Source: Candidatus Poribacteria bacterium
GTDB lineage: Bacteria; Poribacteria; WGA-4E; WGA-3G
Direction: 5' to 3'
NCBI GenBank assembly: GCA_003635315.1
Contig: PYJD01000016.1
Coordinates: 44,751 to 108,750 of the forward strand
Length of the DNA: 64,000 nucleotides
In this document: one piece after another, positions 28,484-38,300 of the stretch
How positions within the stretch are numbered: the first letter of the stretch is position 1
How the letters are laid out: each line of letters opens with the position of its first letter
Position numbers and translations under genes: made by a program
The notes under the pieces: generated by a model
Database searches by the model: none
What the model was told of the DNA's origin: nothing
Seen by the model: only the letters and a program-made list of their open reading frames with translations

Positions 28484-28524
28484 ATTCGTCGGGTTTCGTT
28501 CCTCTACCCGACCTACGAAGAATG
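28484..28524. repeat. Isolated copy of the TCGGGT palindromic repeat
   Basis: GTCGGGTTTCGTTCCTCTAC continuing into CCGACCTACGAAGAATGG matches the unit at 21786-21817. Flanking ATTCG and CGAAGAAT extend the palindrome. It ends about 15 bases before the next small gene begins. Confidence 0.85.
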
Positions 28525-28540
28525 GAAAAAATAAATTGAA

Positions 28541-28831
28541 ATGGTAGAAGTTAGATTAAGAATGAAAAAGTATCAGAATATAGCAGGAATTGCAGGAATC
28601 ATCGGATTAATACTTGGGATAGCTATTCCAAGTATTTCTATGCTTATATACAATTGGAACTGTCCGTTTGGAGAAGGATTTTTATCCTCAATAGGATTTG
28701 TGGTTGTTAGCGGTTTTGTAAGTGCGGTTGTTTTTGGTAACCTTGTTGGAATTTTATTGATTGGAATATTAAGACTATATTCTTATTTTCAACAGAAAGA
28801 TGGAGGTAATAATGGGAATAGAGATACTTAA
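28541..28831 (+). CDS. Small two-helix membrane protein
   Basis: A 96-residue protein with two strong hydrophobic segments, about residues 14-37 and 46-79; the second may be two short helices. The C-terminal tail is polar. No family is recognised. An in-frame ATG at 28562 is an equally good start, and neither has a clear ribosome site. The 3' end overlaps the TauE/SafE gene by 20 bases, which supports a real, coupled gene. The proposed start lies just after a dispersed repeat, so its promoter may come from that insertion. Confidence 0.5.
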   Translation: MVEVRLRMKKYQNIAGIAGIIGLILGIAIPSISMLIYNWNCPFGEGFLSSIGFVVVSGFVSAVVFGNLVGILLIGILRLYSYFQQKDGGNNGNRDT

Positions 28832-29636
28832 TCTCGATTTACTATATATTCTGTTGCTTATGGGTGTTGGCATCTGTGCGGGGTTTGTGAACACAGTTGC
28901 ATTTGGAGGTTCATTGCTAACACTTCCTGCATTAGTTTTCGTTATGGAGGCAATACCGGGTTTTTCTACCGGAACACAGGTAACAACTATAGCCAATGGA
29001 ACAAATAGGATTGCGATCTTTTTCCAAAATTTCAGTGCTATCTTAGGATTTCGTAGCAAAGGTGTTTCAAACTTCCGTCATGCAATATCGCTAACTATCC
29101 CGGCAGTAATAGGTGCGTCTATTGGTGCTTTTATAGGCACAGAGATTCCAGATAAAGCCTTTAAGCCTATTCTCGCAATTGTCATGGTATCCATGCTTCT
29201 ATTAGCGTTGTTTAACCCAACAGAACTATTACAGAAGAAGGTAAATCCGAGTGGTACGCAACATAAGGTAATCACTGCAATTGCACTCTTTTTTGTTGGT
29301 ATATATGGAGGGTTTATACAGGCAGGTGTGGGTCTTTTAGTTATTGCTACGTTGCGTATTCTTGATGGTGGAGATCTTGTTATAACGAATGCACATAAGG
29401 TATTTATTATCTTTTTCTATACGATTATAGCCCTTGGGATTTTTATCAGCAAAGGACAAGTGAATTGGGTATTAGGTATCTCGCTTGCAATGGGAAATGC
29501 TACAGGTGCGTGGATAGGAAGTAATTTTGCTGTAAAAATGGGAGATAAGTGGATCAAAGTGGTGCTGATAATAGCAGTAATCGGTTCTGTGTCGAAATTG
29601 TTGTATGATACCCTTAGAGTATATGGGGTGGTGTAA
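28812..29636 (+). CDS. TauE/SafE family sulfite/anion exporter
   Basis: A 274-residue membrane protein with about eight hydrophobic segments in two halves, each opening with a glycine-rich motif (GVGICAGFVNTVAFGGSLLTLPAL and FVGIYGGFIQAGVGLLVIATL). This internal duplication is the TauE/SafE signature. Members export sulfite, sulfoacetate or related anions. I start at ATG 28812 because GGAGG (28802-28806) lies five bases upstream; ATG 28800 would precede that site. Export of sulfite or sulfate fits an organism with several sulfatases, but the link is inference. Confidence 0.9.
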   Translation: MGIEILNLDLLYILLLMGVGICAGFVNTVAFGGSLLTLPALVFVMEAIPGFSTGTQVTTIANGTNRIAIFFQNFSAILGFRSKGVSNFRHAISLTIPAVIGASIGAFIGTEIPDKAFKPILAIVMVSMLLLALFNPTELLQKKVNPSGTQHKVITAIALFFVGIYGGFIQAGVGLLVIATLRILDGGDLVITNAHKVFIIFFYTIIALGIFISKGQVNWVLGISLAMGNATGAWIGSNFAVKMGDKWIKVVLIIAVIGSVSKLLYDTLRVYGVV

Positions 29637-29665
29637 AGGAATGTTGGGAGGAATGAATTATAGTA

Positions 29666-30265
29666 TTATTTTGGTGTATTAAAACTATCTAATCGACGAA
29701 TTATCAATTCATCTTTAGGTATGTTTGATAAATCTTGTAATAGTTTGAGTATTTCCATCTGGAGATCTTCCTGTTTGTGGATAATCTTCAGATGGTTTTG
29801 TTTTAACTTTGATGGTTCTGTAGGTATTTGTTCATTCAATAAGACTATGACGGAACCATCTAACGGTATATATTCTACTAAGTGGTCTCCCCAATCGTAA
29901 TTTTCATCAAAGACTGAAATGATAGGGTATGGAAATTTTAGTATTTCAGTTTGTATATCACGGATGGCTGTACCTAAAGCTAAAGATGTATTGTATAATC
30001 TTGTGGCAGACTTGAGAATGTGGAGATTCCAGAATGTGGCAGGTAAATTAAGCCGTTCAGCGAGTTTTATTAATCTATATAGTCGTCTCCAATCATGCGT
30101 TTGTTCAAGACTCTGTATGTTGCCATGGACTAATAGTAGCTTCTGATTCTGCAATTCAGCTAAGCCAGCGAATTCGAAATTTCCTTCACCACCAGCTCTA
30201 TCTCCGTAGAGTTGTATGGTTTTTGTAAAATGATTGTGATTATAGTTGAAATTAAGTGAAGACAT
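29666..30265 (-). CDS. Shrunken AccA-like (acetyl-CoA carboxylase alpha) paralogue
   Basis: A 199-residue protein that follows the carboxyltransferase alpha subunit of acetyl-CoA carboxylase in order: YGDRAGGEG (about 20-28), LYRLIKLAERLNLPATFWNL (about 62-81), ALGTAIRDIQTEILKFPYPI (about 96-115) and a C-terminal helix with PKDELIIRRLDSF. The catalytic oxyanion loop of AccA (GEGGSGGA after the buried strand) is replaced by DENYDWGDHLVEYIPLDG, and the N-terminal third is missing. It is probably non-enzymatic or altered. It lies beyond the terminator of the LysM operon. The start has a weak ribosome site. Confidence 0.55.
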   Translation of the reverse strand: MSSLNFNYNHNHFTKTIQLYGDRAGGEGNFEFAGLAELQNQKLLLVHGNIQSLEQTHDWRRLYRLIKLAERLNLPATFWNLHILKSATRLYNTSLALGTAIRDIQTEILKFPYPIISVFDENYDWGDHLVEYIPLDGSVIVLLNEQIPTEPSKLKQNHLKIIHKQEDLQMEILKLLQDLSNIPKDELIIRRLDSFNTPK

Positions 30266-30277
30266 TTTATATTGTAT

Positions 30278-30316
30278 AAAAAAAGCAGGGAGGTGTAATT
30301 TTTTGCACCTCCCTGC
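30278..30316 (-). terminator. Strong Rho-independent terminator of the LysM operon
   Basis: On the minus strand GCAGGGAGGTG pairs perfectly over 11 bases with CACCTCCCTGC and is followed by seven T residues. It ends the giant protein - PorV - LysM transcript 22 bases after the LysM stop. Confidence 0.92.
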
Positions 30317-30338
30317 CAGAATGAACTAATGAGTTGAA

Positions 30339-31205
30339 CTATTCGCCGCTTCGTCCACCGATGGATCTAAGAACAAACCATCCGATTCCAGCGACAGCAG
30401 TAGTTATCAATACCAGCGTGCGTTTCCCTGAAGAGACCTCTTCATGTATACCCTTAGCATTCTTAATCATCATATTTAATTCAGTGATAGCCTTTTGATT
30501 CGTCTCAATCTTCATCAGAGCAGATTTTACACTCTCCTGAATACTTGCGATAGAATCTTGGGTTGCCTTTAGGTCTTTTTGAAGTGCCCCTAACATTTCA
30601 TTAGAAGAATCAATATGTCCGTGTAAGTCTTCTAACTGTTTTACGATAGCATTTTTAGCATTTCTAACAGCTTTTTTGATATCAGCAGCGGCATCATCAC
30701 CCGATTTCTTGACAGCATCAACGACTTTATCCTGTGATTTTAGACTGTTTTCCAAAGCTTTAATTTGCGCTTGAAGTTTTGCAGTGCTATCTTTCATAGC
30801 CTGAATATCAGCCATCAATTTTTCTCGTTTTGCCTCAGATTCCTCAAGTTCAGACCGTAGTTGATCTAATTCATCCTTTTCAATCTTAACGACATCATCA
30901 GCTTCTTCAGCGATTTCAACAGCCATTGATAAGGGAATACGGAGCTTCTCTCCAGGATAGATCAGGTCAGGATTGGTAAAATCGTTATATTTTCTCAATT
31001 CTGGCCACTTTGTAGGATCTTTCAAGTGTTCTTGACATAGATCCCAGAGCGTATCACCCTTAACAATCGTAATTAATTTGGTTTCTTCATCAGACTCCTT
31101 AGGAGTGATCCGTGCGGAGGCAGATAAGACATAAACACCAGTAAGGGCAACACAGATATAAAGTACCAGTGTTAATTTTAGCGTGTTTTTAATAAGAGTC
31201 ATCAT
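30339..31205 (-). CDS. LysM domain / coiled-coil envelope protein
   Basis: A 288-residue protein. The N-terminus is hydrophobic (about 8-28, ending VLSASARI), a signal peptide or anchor. A LysM domain spans about 43-92 (ITIVKGDTLWDLCQEHLKDP...LIYPGEKLRIPL) and should bind peptidoglycan. Residues about 100-255 are heptad-rich and charged, a long coiled coil. The C-terminus ends with a hydrophobic helix (TLVLITTAVAGIGWFVL) and a basic tail. It would therefore link the wall to a membrane. It is the last gene of the giant-protein operon. AGAGGAG precedes the tandem ATG codons at 31205/31202. Confidence 0.85.
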   Translation of the reverse strand: MMTLIKNTLKLTLVLYICVALTGVYVLSASARITPKESDEETKLITIVKGDTLWDLCQEHLKDPTKWPELRKYNDFTNPDLIYPGEKLRIPLSMAVEIAEEADDVVKIEKDELDQLRSELEESEAKREKLMADIQAMKDSTAKLQAQIKALENSLKSQDKVVDAVKKSGDDAAADIKKAVRNAKNAIVKQLEDLHGHIDSSNEMLGALQKDLKATQDSIASIQESVKSALMKIETNQKAITELNMMIKNAKGIHEEVSSGKRTLVLITTAVAGIGWFVLRSIGGRSGE

Positions 31206-31222
31206 TATTCTCCTCTTTGGTG

Positions 31223-32236
31223 TTAAAATTCATAGGAGACGGAAACATAATGCGTGCTTCCTGCTCCATCGATTTCACTTGCCATACCATCTTGTATAGC
31301 ATAGTCAACCTGCAGTCCAGCAATGTTAACCCCAAATCCACCATAAAGCGTTTGCACATCGCGTGAAGCTTTCATACCAGCGCGTAGTGCGAAGTTGGTA
31401 GATCTGTTAGTGAAAAGGTTATATTCAACACCACCGCGGAGGCTGGTTGCACTTTCATCAAGATTAACGAATTCCTGTTCAATATCAACGGCAAAAGTTA
31501 CAACATTCCCCATGTATAGATCATAAGCCACACCAGCATTGACGACCATTGGAATAGTTGCTTCTCCAATAGATGCACCAAGGTATTTTGCGACCAGTCC
31601 GTAATGGAAAGTTGGAACTTGTGATTCATGATGGTGGTTATGTATAGCTTGTGCCATCATATCCTCAGCAACATCAATAGGAAGTGCGTGTCCCATGATT
31701 CCGATGTCAACACCGCCCAAACCGCTCTGGTTTTCAACACTATCAACACCAAAACTATCAGATAACATACGACCAGTTAGACCGATATTGATACTTCCGA
31801 AAGAGATTCCGTATGAAAGAGAGTAGGCATTTGTACTATAATCAGCCATACCACCATAGGTAGCCGAGGCATCATATATTTTGTAACTCCCGACCCCGGA
31901 ATTTAATGCAGCTAATCCAATAGAACCGTATGAACCGAGTGATTTTGTAATAGCGATAAAATTATGACTTCTATCATGTGAGAGTCTTTGTGTAGAGAAA
32001 TTTAGGCTTAGATCAGCCGCAGAACCGAGTCCGGCGGGATTCCAGACAGTTGCTGTGGCATCTTCTGCTATTGCTGTAAATGCGCCACCTAAACCGATAG
32101 AACGTGCACCGGCACCGAGGCGTAAGTGAGGCATAGCGTTAACCTCTCCCTCAGCAAAACAGACAGGCGATATAGCCATGATAACTAATAATACGGGTAT
32201 AACACCGTATAGCAATTTTTGCTTTGTAGTAGACAT
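31223..32236 (-). CDS. PorV/PorQ-like (UPF0164) outer-membrane beta-barrel protein
   Basis: A 337-residue exported protein; the signal peptide ends near residue 28 (SPVCFA). The mature start, MPHLRLGAGARSIGLGGAFTAIAEDATATVWNPAGL, is the hallmark of the PorV/PorQ/UPF0164 family, related to FadL-type barrels. Alternating strand patterns continue to the C-terminal aromatic residue (VSVSYEF). In Bacteroidota PorV shuttles type IX cargo to the surface. Here its gene directly follows a giant protein with a type IX-like tail, which suggests the same partnership. AAGGAGG stands nine bases before the ATG. Confidence 0.88.
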   Translation of the reverse strand: MSTTKQKLLYGVIPVLLVIMAISPVCFAEGEVNAMPHLRLGAGARSIGLGGAFTAIAEDATATVWNPAGLGSAADLSLNFSTQRLSHDRSHNFIAITKSLGSYGSIGLAALNSGVGSYKIYDASATYGGMADYSTNAYSLSYGISFGSINIGLTGRMLSDSFGVDSVENQSGLGGVDIGIMGHALPIDVAEDMMAQAIHNHHHESQVPTFHYGLVAKYLGASIGEATIPMVVNAGVAYDLYMGNVVTFAVDIEQEFVNLDESATSLRGGVEYNLFTNRSTNFALRAGMKASRDVQTLYGGFGVNIAGLQVDYAIQDGMASEIDGAGSTHYVSVSYEF

Positions 32237-32264
32237 TAATTAATATCCTCCTTGGTAGCCGTTA

Positions 32265-32295
32265 TCGAAAGTTGGACATAGCGTCCAACTTTCGA
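32265..32295 (-). other. Perfect intercistronic hairpin
   Basis: TCGAAAGTTGGAC (32265-32277) pairs perfectly with GTCCAACTTTCGA (32283-32295), loop ATAGC. It lies between the giant-protein stop and the PorV start on the minus strand. No T-run follows, so it may set mRNA stability or the ratio of the two products rather than end transcription. Confidence 0.75.
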
Positions 32296-32314
32296 AATAC
32301 GGACCATAGTTTAC

Positions 32315-35300
32315 TTAGCGCGTCAGTGCGAGTTTTAGTATGGCGAATTCAGGCTCAATACCATCATTCACTTCTATTTGACAGAAATAGATACCTCGAG
32401 CTAAGTCTTCACCACTGCTGGATTTACCATCCCAACCGAATGCGTTTGTACCGGCACCGGCAGGATTCTTTGTATAGTTTCCAGCATCCATAACCTCGTT
32501 ATCAATAAGGACTCGGACTGGACGTAATGTAGCATCGAAAATTGTGATACTAACATTTGCCCTGCGTGCGAGCACGAGAGAGATCCGAGTATTCTTAGCG
32601 AATGGGTTCGGGTAGTTGAAGGGTGCTGCCCACATAATTGGGGTGTCTCCGCGTTCGACAAAGAAACTAAACTCATAAACGGCAGTGTTAGCTTCTCGGG
32701 CGCCATCATTCTCATCAGAGACATTACCTTGTTGATGTGCGTTATCAGACACTTCTAACTTCACGACATATTTCCCAGGTTCTAAGTCAGCAGGAGGTGT
32801 ATAATTCACTTGAGATGCTGACTTCTGCTTAGATGTGAGGTTAATCAATTGATCATTCAAGACAAATCTGATGGAATCAGCATTGACACCGGTACCAGCA
32901 TCAGAATAGGCAATCGAAATATTTGGTTTACGTTCTTCATCATGTTTATATGTGAGACGTGAACCGTTTTGTGGTGATGCCATAGTGATGATAGGAGCAG
33001 CGGTATCAAAGGCGACAGAAAATACACCCTTAGAGGTAGAAGAATTCCCGTAGCCATCAGTAGCTCGGACGCTAATCGTGTATGTTCCTTCTTCAAGAGG
33101 AGCATCAGGATTGAAGTCTAAGCGTGTGATTCCTTCATTGGCTCGATCTTCATCGTCATCTGAAGTACTACCTTTCACCTCTTTGCCTTTACTGTCCATT
33201 AGCGTAATGGACATTTCTTCTACACCAGTATCATCCGTTGCACTCGCCGATATAGTGGGGAGTCCAGCATAGACAGTACCAGAAGGTGTAATATTTGTAA
33301 TGGCAGGAGGTGCTTCATCGACCTCTACTGTGAATTTCCAACTAAATTCTTTAACGCCACCTTCACTTGCAACAATCAGCGTTATTGAATGTGTTCCAGG
33401 TGTAAAGCTGCGTGTAATTTCAAACTTATTGGCAGCATTTTCAACCGGATAAGAATGCGTTGGTGCGGTATTATCAATTAGATATTTCACACTCAAGAGA
33501 TCAGACTCAGGATCAGAGATATCAGCGGAGATCGTTACACCCATATTTTCAGCAGCCACATCCGCTTTATTCAAACGAACGACACCTGTTGGTGAGTATG
33601 CTGAGATTACAGGAGCAGTCTTATCTCTCATAACTGAGAAAACGACCGAAGCTTCTGCGGTCTTGTCATTTGCATCAGTAACACCGACAACCACAGTGTG
33701 TTCGCCATCACCTAATTCTGGATCAGGAGTATAGGTAAGTTGATTATCTTCCACTTCACCTTCAGCGTCTTCACCGTTGATTGTAAATGTAGTAACATCA
33801 ACATCCGTATAACCCATAAATTCCGCCCTTATCATCGGTGCACCGTGAGCATAGGTTTGACCAGATGCAGGAGATAGGATTGAAACTGATGGACCAGGAA
33901 TATCGACAGTAAACATAGTAGTTGCGTTAGCGGTCTTGTCATTAGCATCGGTAATTTCAACTGTAATTGTGTGGTCGCCATCAGCCAATGCATCCTCAAG
34001 GTCATGCGTAAATTGATTTCCTTCAACCTTGACTTCGGCATCTTCACCGTCAATAGAGAGTTTAACTTCTACTGGAGCGACACCGGTGAATTCACCAGCA
34101 ATAACGACATTACCATTGTCATAAGTAAGACCAGCACCAGGTGCGTTAATTGTTACAGTAGGTTCAGGTAATCTAACGGTAAATACTGCAGTTGCTTTGG
34201 CTGTCTTACCATTAGCATCCATAACATCTGCCACAACTGTGTAATCACCATCATCAATACGATCAGCAGGGGTAAATGTAAATTCGTTACCATCGACCTC
34301 TACTTCGATTTCATCACCGTTAACCATAACTGTCAATTCAGCATCAACACCAGTGAACTCACCTTGAAGCATTGGCATACCGTGATCAAATACTTGTCCT
34401 GAAGCAGGTGAATTTATAGCGACTGTAGGTCCTGGAATATCTACTGTAAAGACCGATGAAGTCTTAGCAGTTCTATCATTTCCATCTGTCACTTCAACAT
34501 CGATAGTATGTTCACCATGACTCAGAGCATCTGTCGGTGTATATGTGAATTCGTTGTTGTCATTCACAGAAACTTCAACTTCATTACCATCAATAGTGGC
34601 TGCAACTACAATCTCATCCGCACCAGAGAAGTTACCTGAGATGACAGGCATACCGTGGTCTATAACTTGACCTGCTGTAGGTGTTAGGATAGCAACTGTA
34701 GGTACAGGTAAACTAACGGTAAATACTGAAGTTGCTTTGGCTGTTTTGCCATTAGCATCTGTCGCTGTGGCTACGATAGTATATTCACCATCCTCTATTC
34801 TAACGGGTGGTGTAAATGTAAACTCATTACCATCTACAACAACTGGAATAGCTTGACCATTGACTGTTACGGCAATAGTAGCCTCAACACCTGTGAACTC
34901 ACCTTGAAGCATCGGCATACCGTGATCAAATTCTTGTCCTGAAGCAGGTGAATTTATAGCGACTGTAGGTCCTGGAATATCTACTGTAAAGACTGATGAA
35001 GTCTTAGCAGTTCTATCATTTCCATCTGTCACTTCAATAACGATCATATGTTCACCATGACTTAGAGCATCAGCTGGTGTATATGTGAATTCGTTGTTGT
35101 CGTTCATAGAAACTTCAACTGCATCTCCGTCAATAGTGGCTGCAACAACAATCTCATCCGCACCAGAGAAGTTACCTGATATAACAGGCATACCGTGGTC
35201 AATAACTTGACCTGCTGTAGGTGTTAGGATTGCAACTGTAGGTACAGGTAAACTAACGGTAAATACAACTGTTGCTTTGGCTGTTTTGCCATTAGCATCT

Positions 35301-38300
35301 GTCGCTATTGCTTCGACTGTATATTCACCATCCTCTATTCTAACGGGTGGTGTAAATGTAAACTCATTACCATCCACAACCACTGGAATAGCTTGACCAT
35401 TGACGGTTACGGCGACTGAAGCCTCAACACCTGAGAACTCACCTTGAAGCATCGGCATACCGTGATCATAGGTTTGTCCTGGAGCAGGTGAATGAATAGC
35501 TACTGTAGGACCGGGAATATCAACCGTAAATATAGTGGATGTCATAGCAGTCTTATCATTAGCATCTGTAACTGTAACAGCGACTGTATGTTCTCCATGA
35601 CTTAACGCCATTTCTGGGGTGTAGGAGAATTGATTACCACTAATTTCGGCTTCAACATCCATTCCATCGATAGAAAGAGCAACCATTACAGGATCAGCAC
35701 CTGTAAATTCACCTGTTATAATAGGTGAACCATGATTGTATACTTGTGTTGGTTCTGGTGATAGAATAGCTACAGTTGGAACAGGTAATGTGATATTAAA
35801 GGTCAAACCTGTTTGAGAAGTTAGTCCACTACCATCCGTGACTTCAACAGAGACGACATGATCGCCTTCACTGAATCCACCATCCGGCATATAAGTGAAG
35901 TTATTTCCATCAACATCAGCGGTTACATCAACATCGTTGACCATAAACTTCGTAATGTTTACTTCACCACCACCTGAATAGAACCCGGTGATACTTGCTG
36001 GACTTGCATCAAACTGTTGTCCAGAAGCGGGTGCTGTAATTACGACAGATGGGTTAATACCTTCAACAGCAAACGCCACAGAGTGATTACCTATGTTGCC
36101 AAGACTATCACTTACTTGAACAGAGAACTTGTAGGCTCCACCAGCAAGTTTGTCTAATCTTGTATAGACGACAGAGTCGCCATCTTGTTCGACCATACCT
36201 TGGTCAACATCAATCATCATCTCTTCTTGGGTGTCACTATTTGGACGTAGGCGTGCTAAACTAACCATTGCTGTATTATCAGCACTAACACCGACACCTA
36301 AATCGCCATCGTTATAGGTTGCCTGGAGGGTTGGCAAGTCATTGACTGTTGCCCCTTCAGTTGGTGTTACAAATTCTACCATTGGACCGGTGTTATCAAG
36401 GTTAATCATTGCCAATGGGAAGGCTACCGAACCGTTTCGTTTGGTTACCTCACCATGTGGTGTATACCATCCGTCAACAACGTTGCCGAGTTCATCTGCC
36501 ATCAATGAGAATGAATTCTCAGCATCGCTTCCAGCTGTATACATAACACGGTGACCATCAACAAGGACACCAGTTAGATCGTCAACCATCAATGAACCGT
36601 TGTTCACATTGAAACTAACAGAGATAGAATCACGGAGTGGGATTGTTTCAGGGAGTTCACCTTCGACAGGTTCATCATCAACGGATGTTACAGTTAAGTC
36701 AGTAATATCGCTGACACGGAAGTTCAGTACATGAACAGTAATGGAAGGGGAACTACCATCATCTTGTACATTACCGAATTCGTCGATAGTCAATGCGTGA
36801 TACTGATATGAACCATTTGCCAACTGCCCAACATCGATAGTAATAGTTCCATCTTCGAGACTACCGTCAGTATCGGTAGTGTTTCCATCGGCGTCAGTTT
36901 GTACGACTCTGATGCTACCACCTTCATAAGTAATAGGTTCAGCGGTCGGTTCAATAGAGAATATAGCAACGGGTGAATCAACAGTAGGATCAACAATACC
37001 ACCGACAGTATAGCTGCCATCTTCATTGGCATCAATAGAGCCAGCGACATCAGCAACATCTGTGATGTTTGTTGGTCCGAGAGGTGGTACATCATCCACA
37101 TTGTCTAATGAGAAATGTGCATCCACACCATCACGTTGATGGTATTCTGGGTGTCCCATATTCATGGGAGTAAGAGAAATTGCTCGTACCTGATATTGAT
37201 TATCATCCAAGGAAGCGTCGCGTTCAGCTGCGTCTCCTCGTTCGATGGTATCATCTAATGTGATGGTTTCGTCTGGTCTATCTTCACCTAAACGTGCCAA
37301 TACTCGTGTATCGACAGTAACAGACCATTTCTGGAAAGAGCCAGGAATAGCAAATTCAGCTTCTCCATCATTCACAGTGTTATGTTCTGTGATCTGGACT
37401 AAGCCTGTAACAATCCCTGCTAAATCAGAACCATCAATTTCTTCAGGTGGATCATCTGTTCCTGGAATACGTTCCCACGTTTCATCGCCTGGACGTTTCA
37501 CTTCAAAGCGAACACCTTCGGTTGGTGGTGAAGTAATTCCGTATGTATATGCGTTGAAAGTGAGTTCATACTTTGGAGCACCACTATCAGCATTTGTCAT
37601 TCCATCGGAATTCTCAACAGTGATAGCTAATACACCTGGATCAGGTCTGTAAGAATTTTGAACATTTACAGTGATTTCATCACCGTCATAGTCATCAGTT
37701 TGTATATTCCCATAAGTGAGGAACATGTCATCAGCTGCGGTAGCATCATCATAGGGTGCAGCTTCATCATAAGCTAAAGCGTGTGCAGTAAATGAATAGA
37801 CATCGTCTTCAGTTGGATTGTAGACAATATCATTTGGATCTTGAAGATATCTGTCATTATAGACTAATTCATCGTCATCCATCAGTGTACCGATATCGAT
37901 AGTAACAGTGAATTCGCCACTACCTTCAGCAGTCTCGGTTACCTCACCTATAATAGCATCTTCAGGTAGAGATGTAATCAACTTGACCCCTTCATAGGTG
38001 CCTCGTGCAGCCTCAGGTTTTAGTGTAAGCGTAATGACAGGAGAATCAACATTTGGATCATACTTGTCAGTAAGTCCACCAACGGTGTATGTTCCGTCGC
38101 CATGATCTTCATTGACTGTATACATTCCTGCAACATCTAATCCGACAATATTGGTAGGACCTAAAGGTGCGACATCATCATCGTTGTCAACAGAGAATGT
38201 ATCGGTATACATATCCCCTTGAAGGGCATCAGAAATATCGGAGCCATCATCCCCTACAGCATAAGCGCGTACCATATACATATTATCATCAAGAGAAGCA

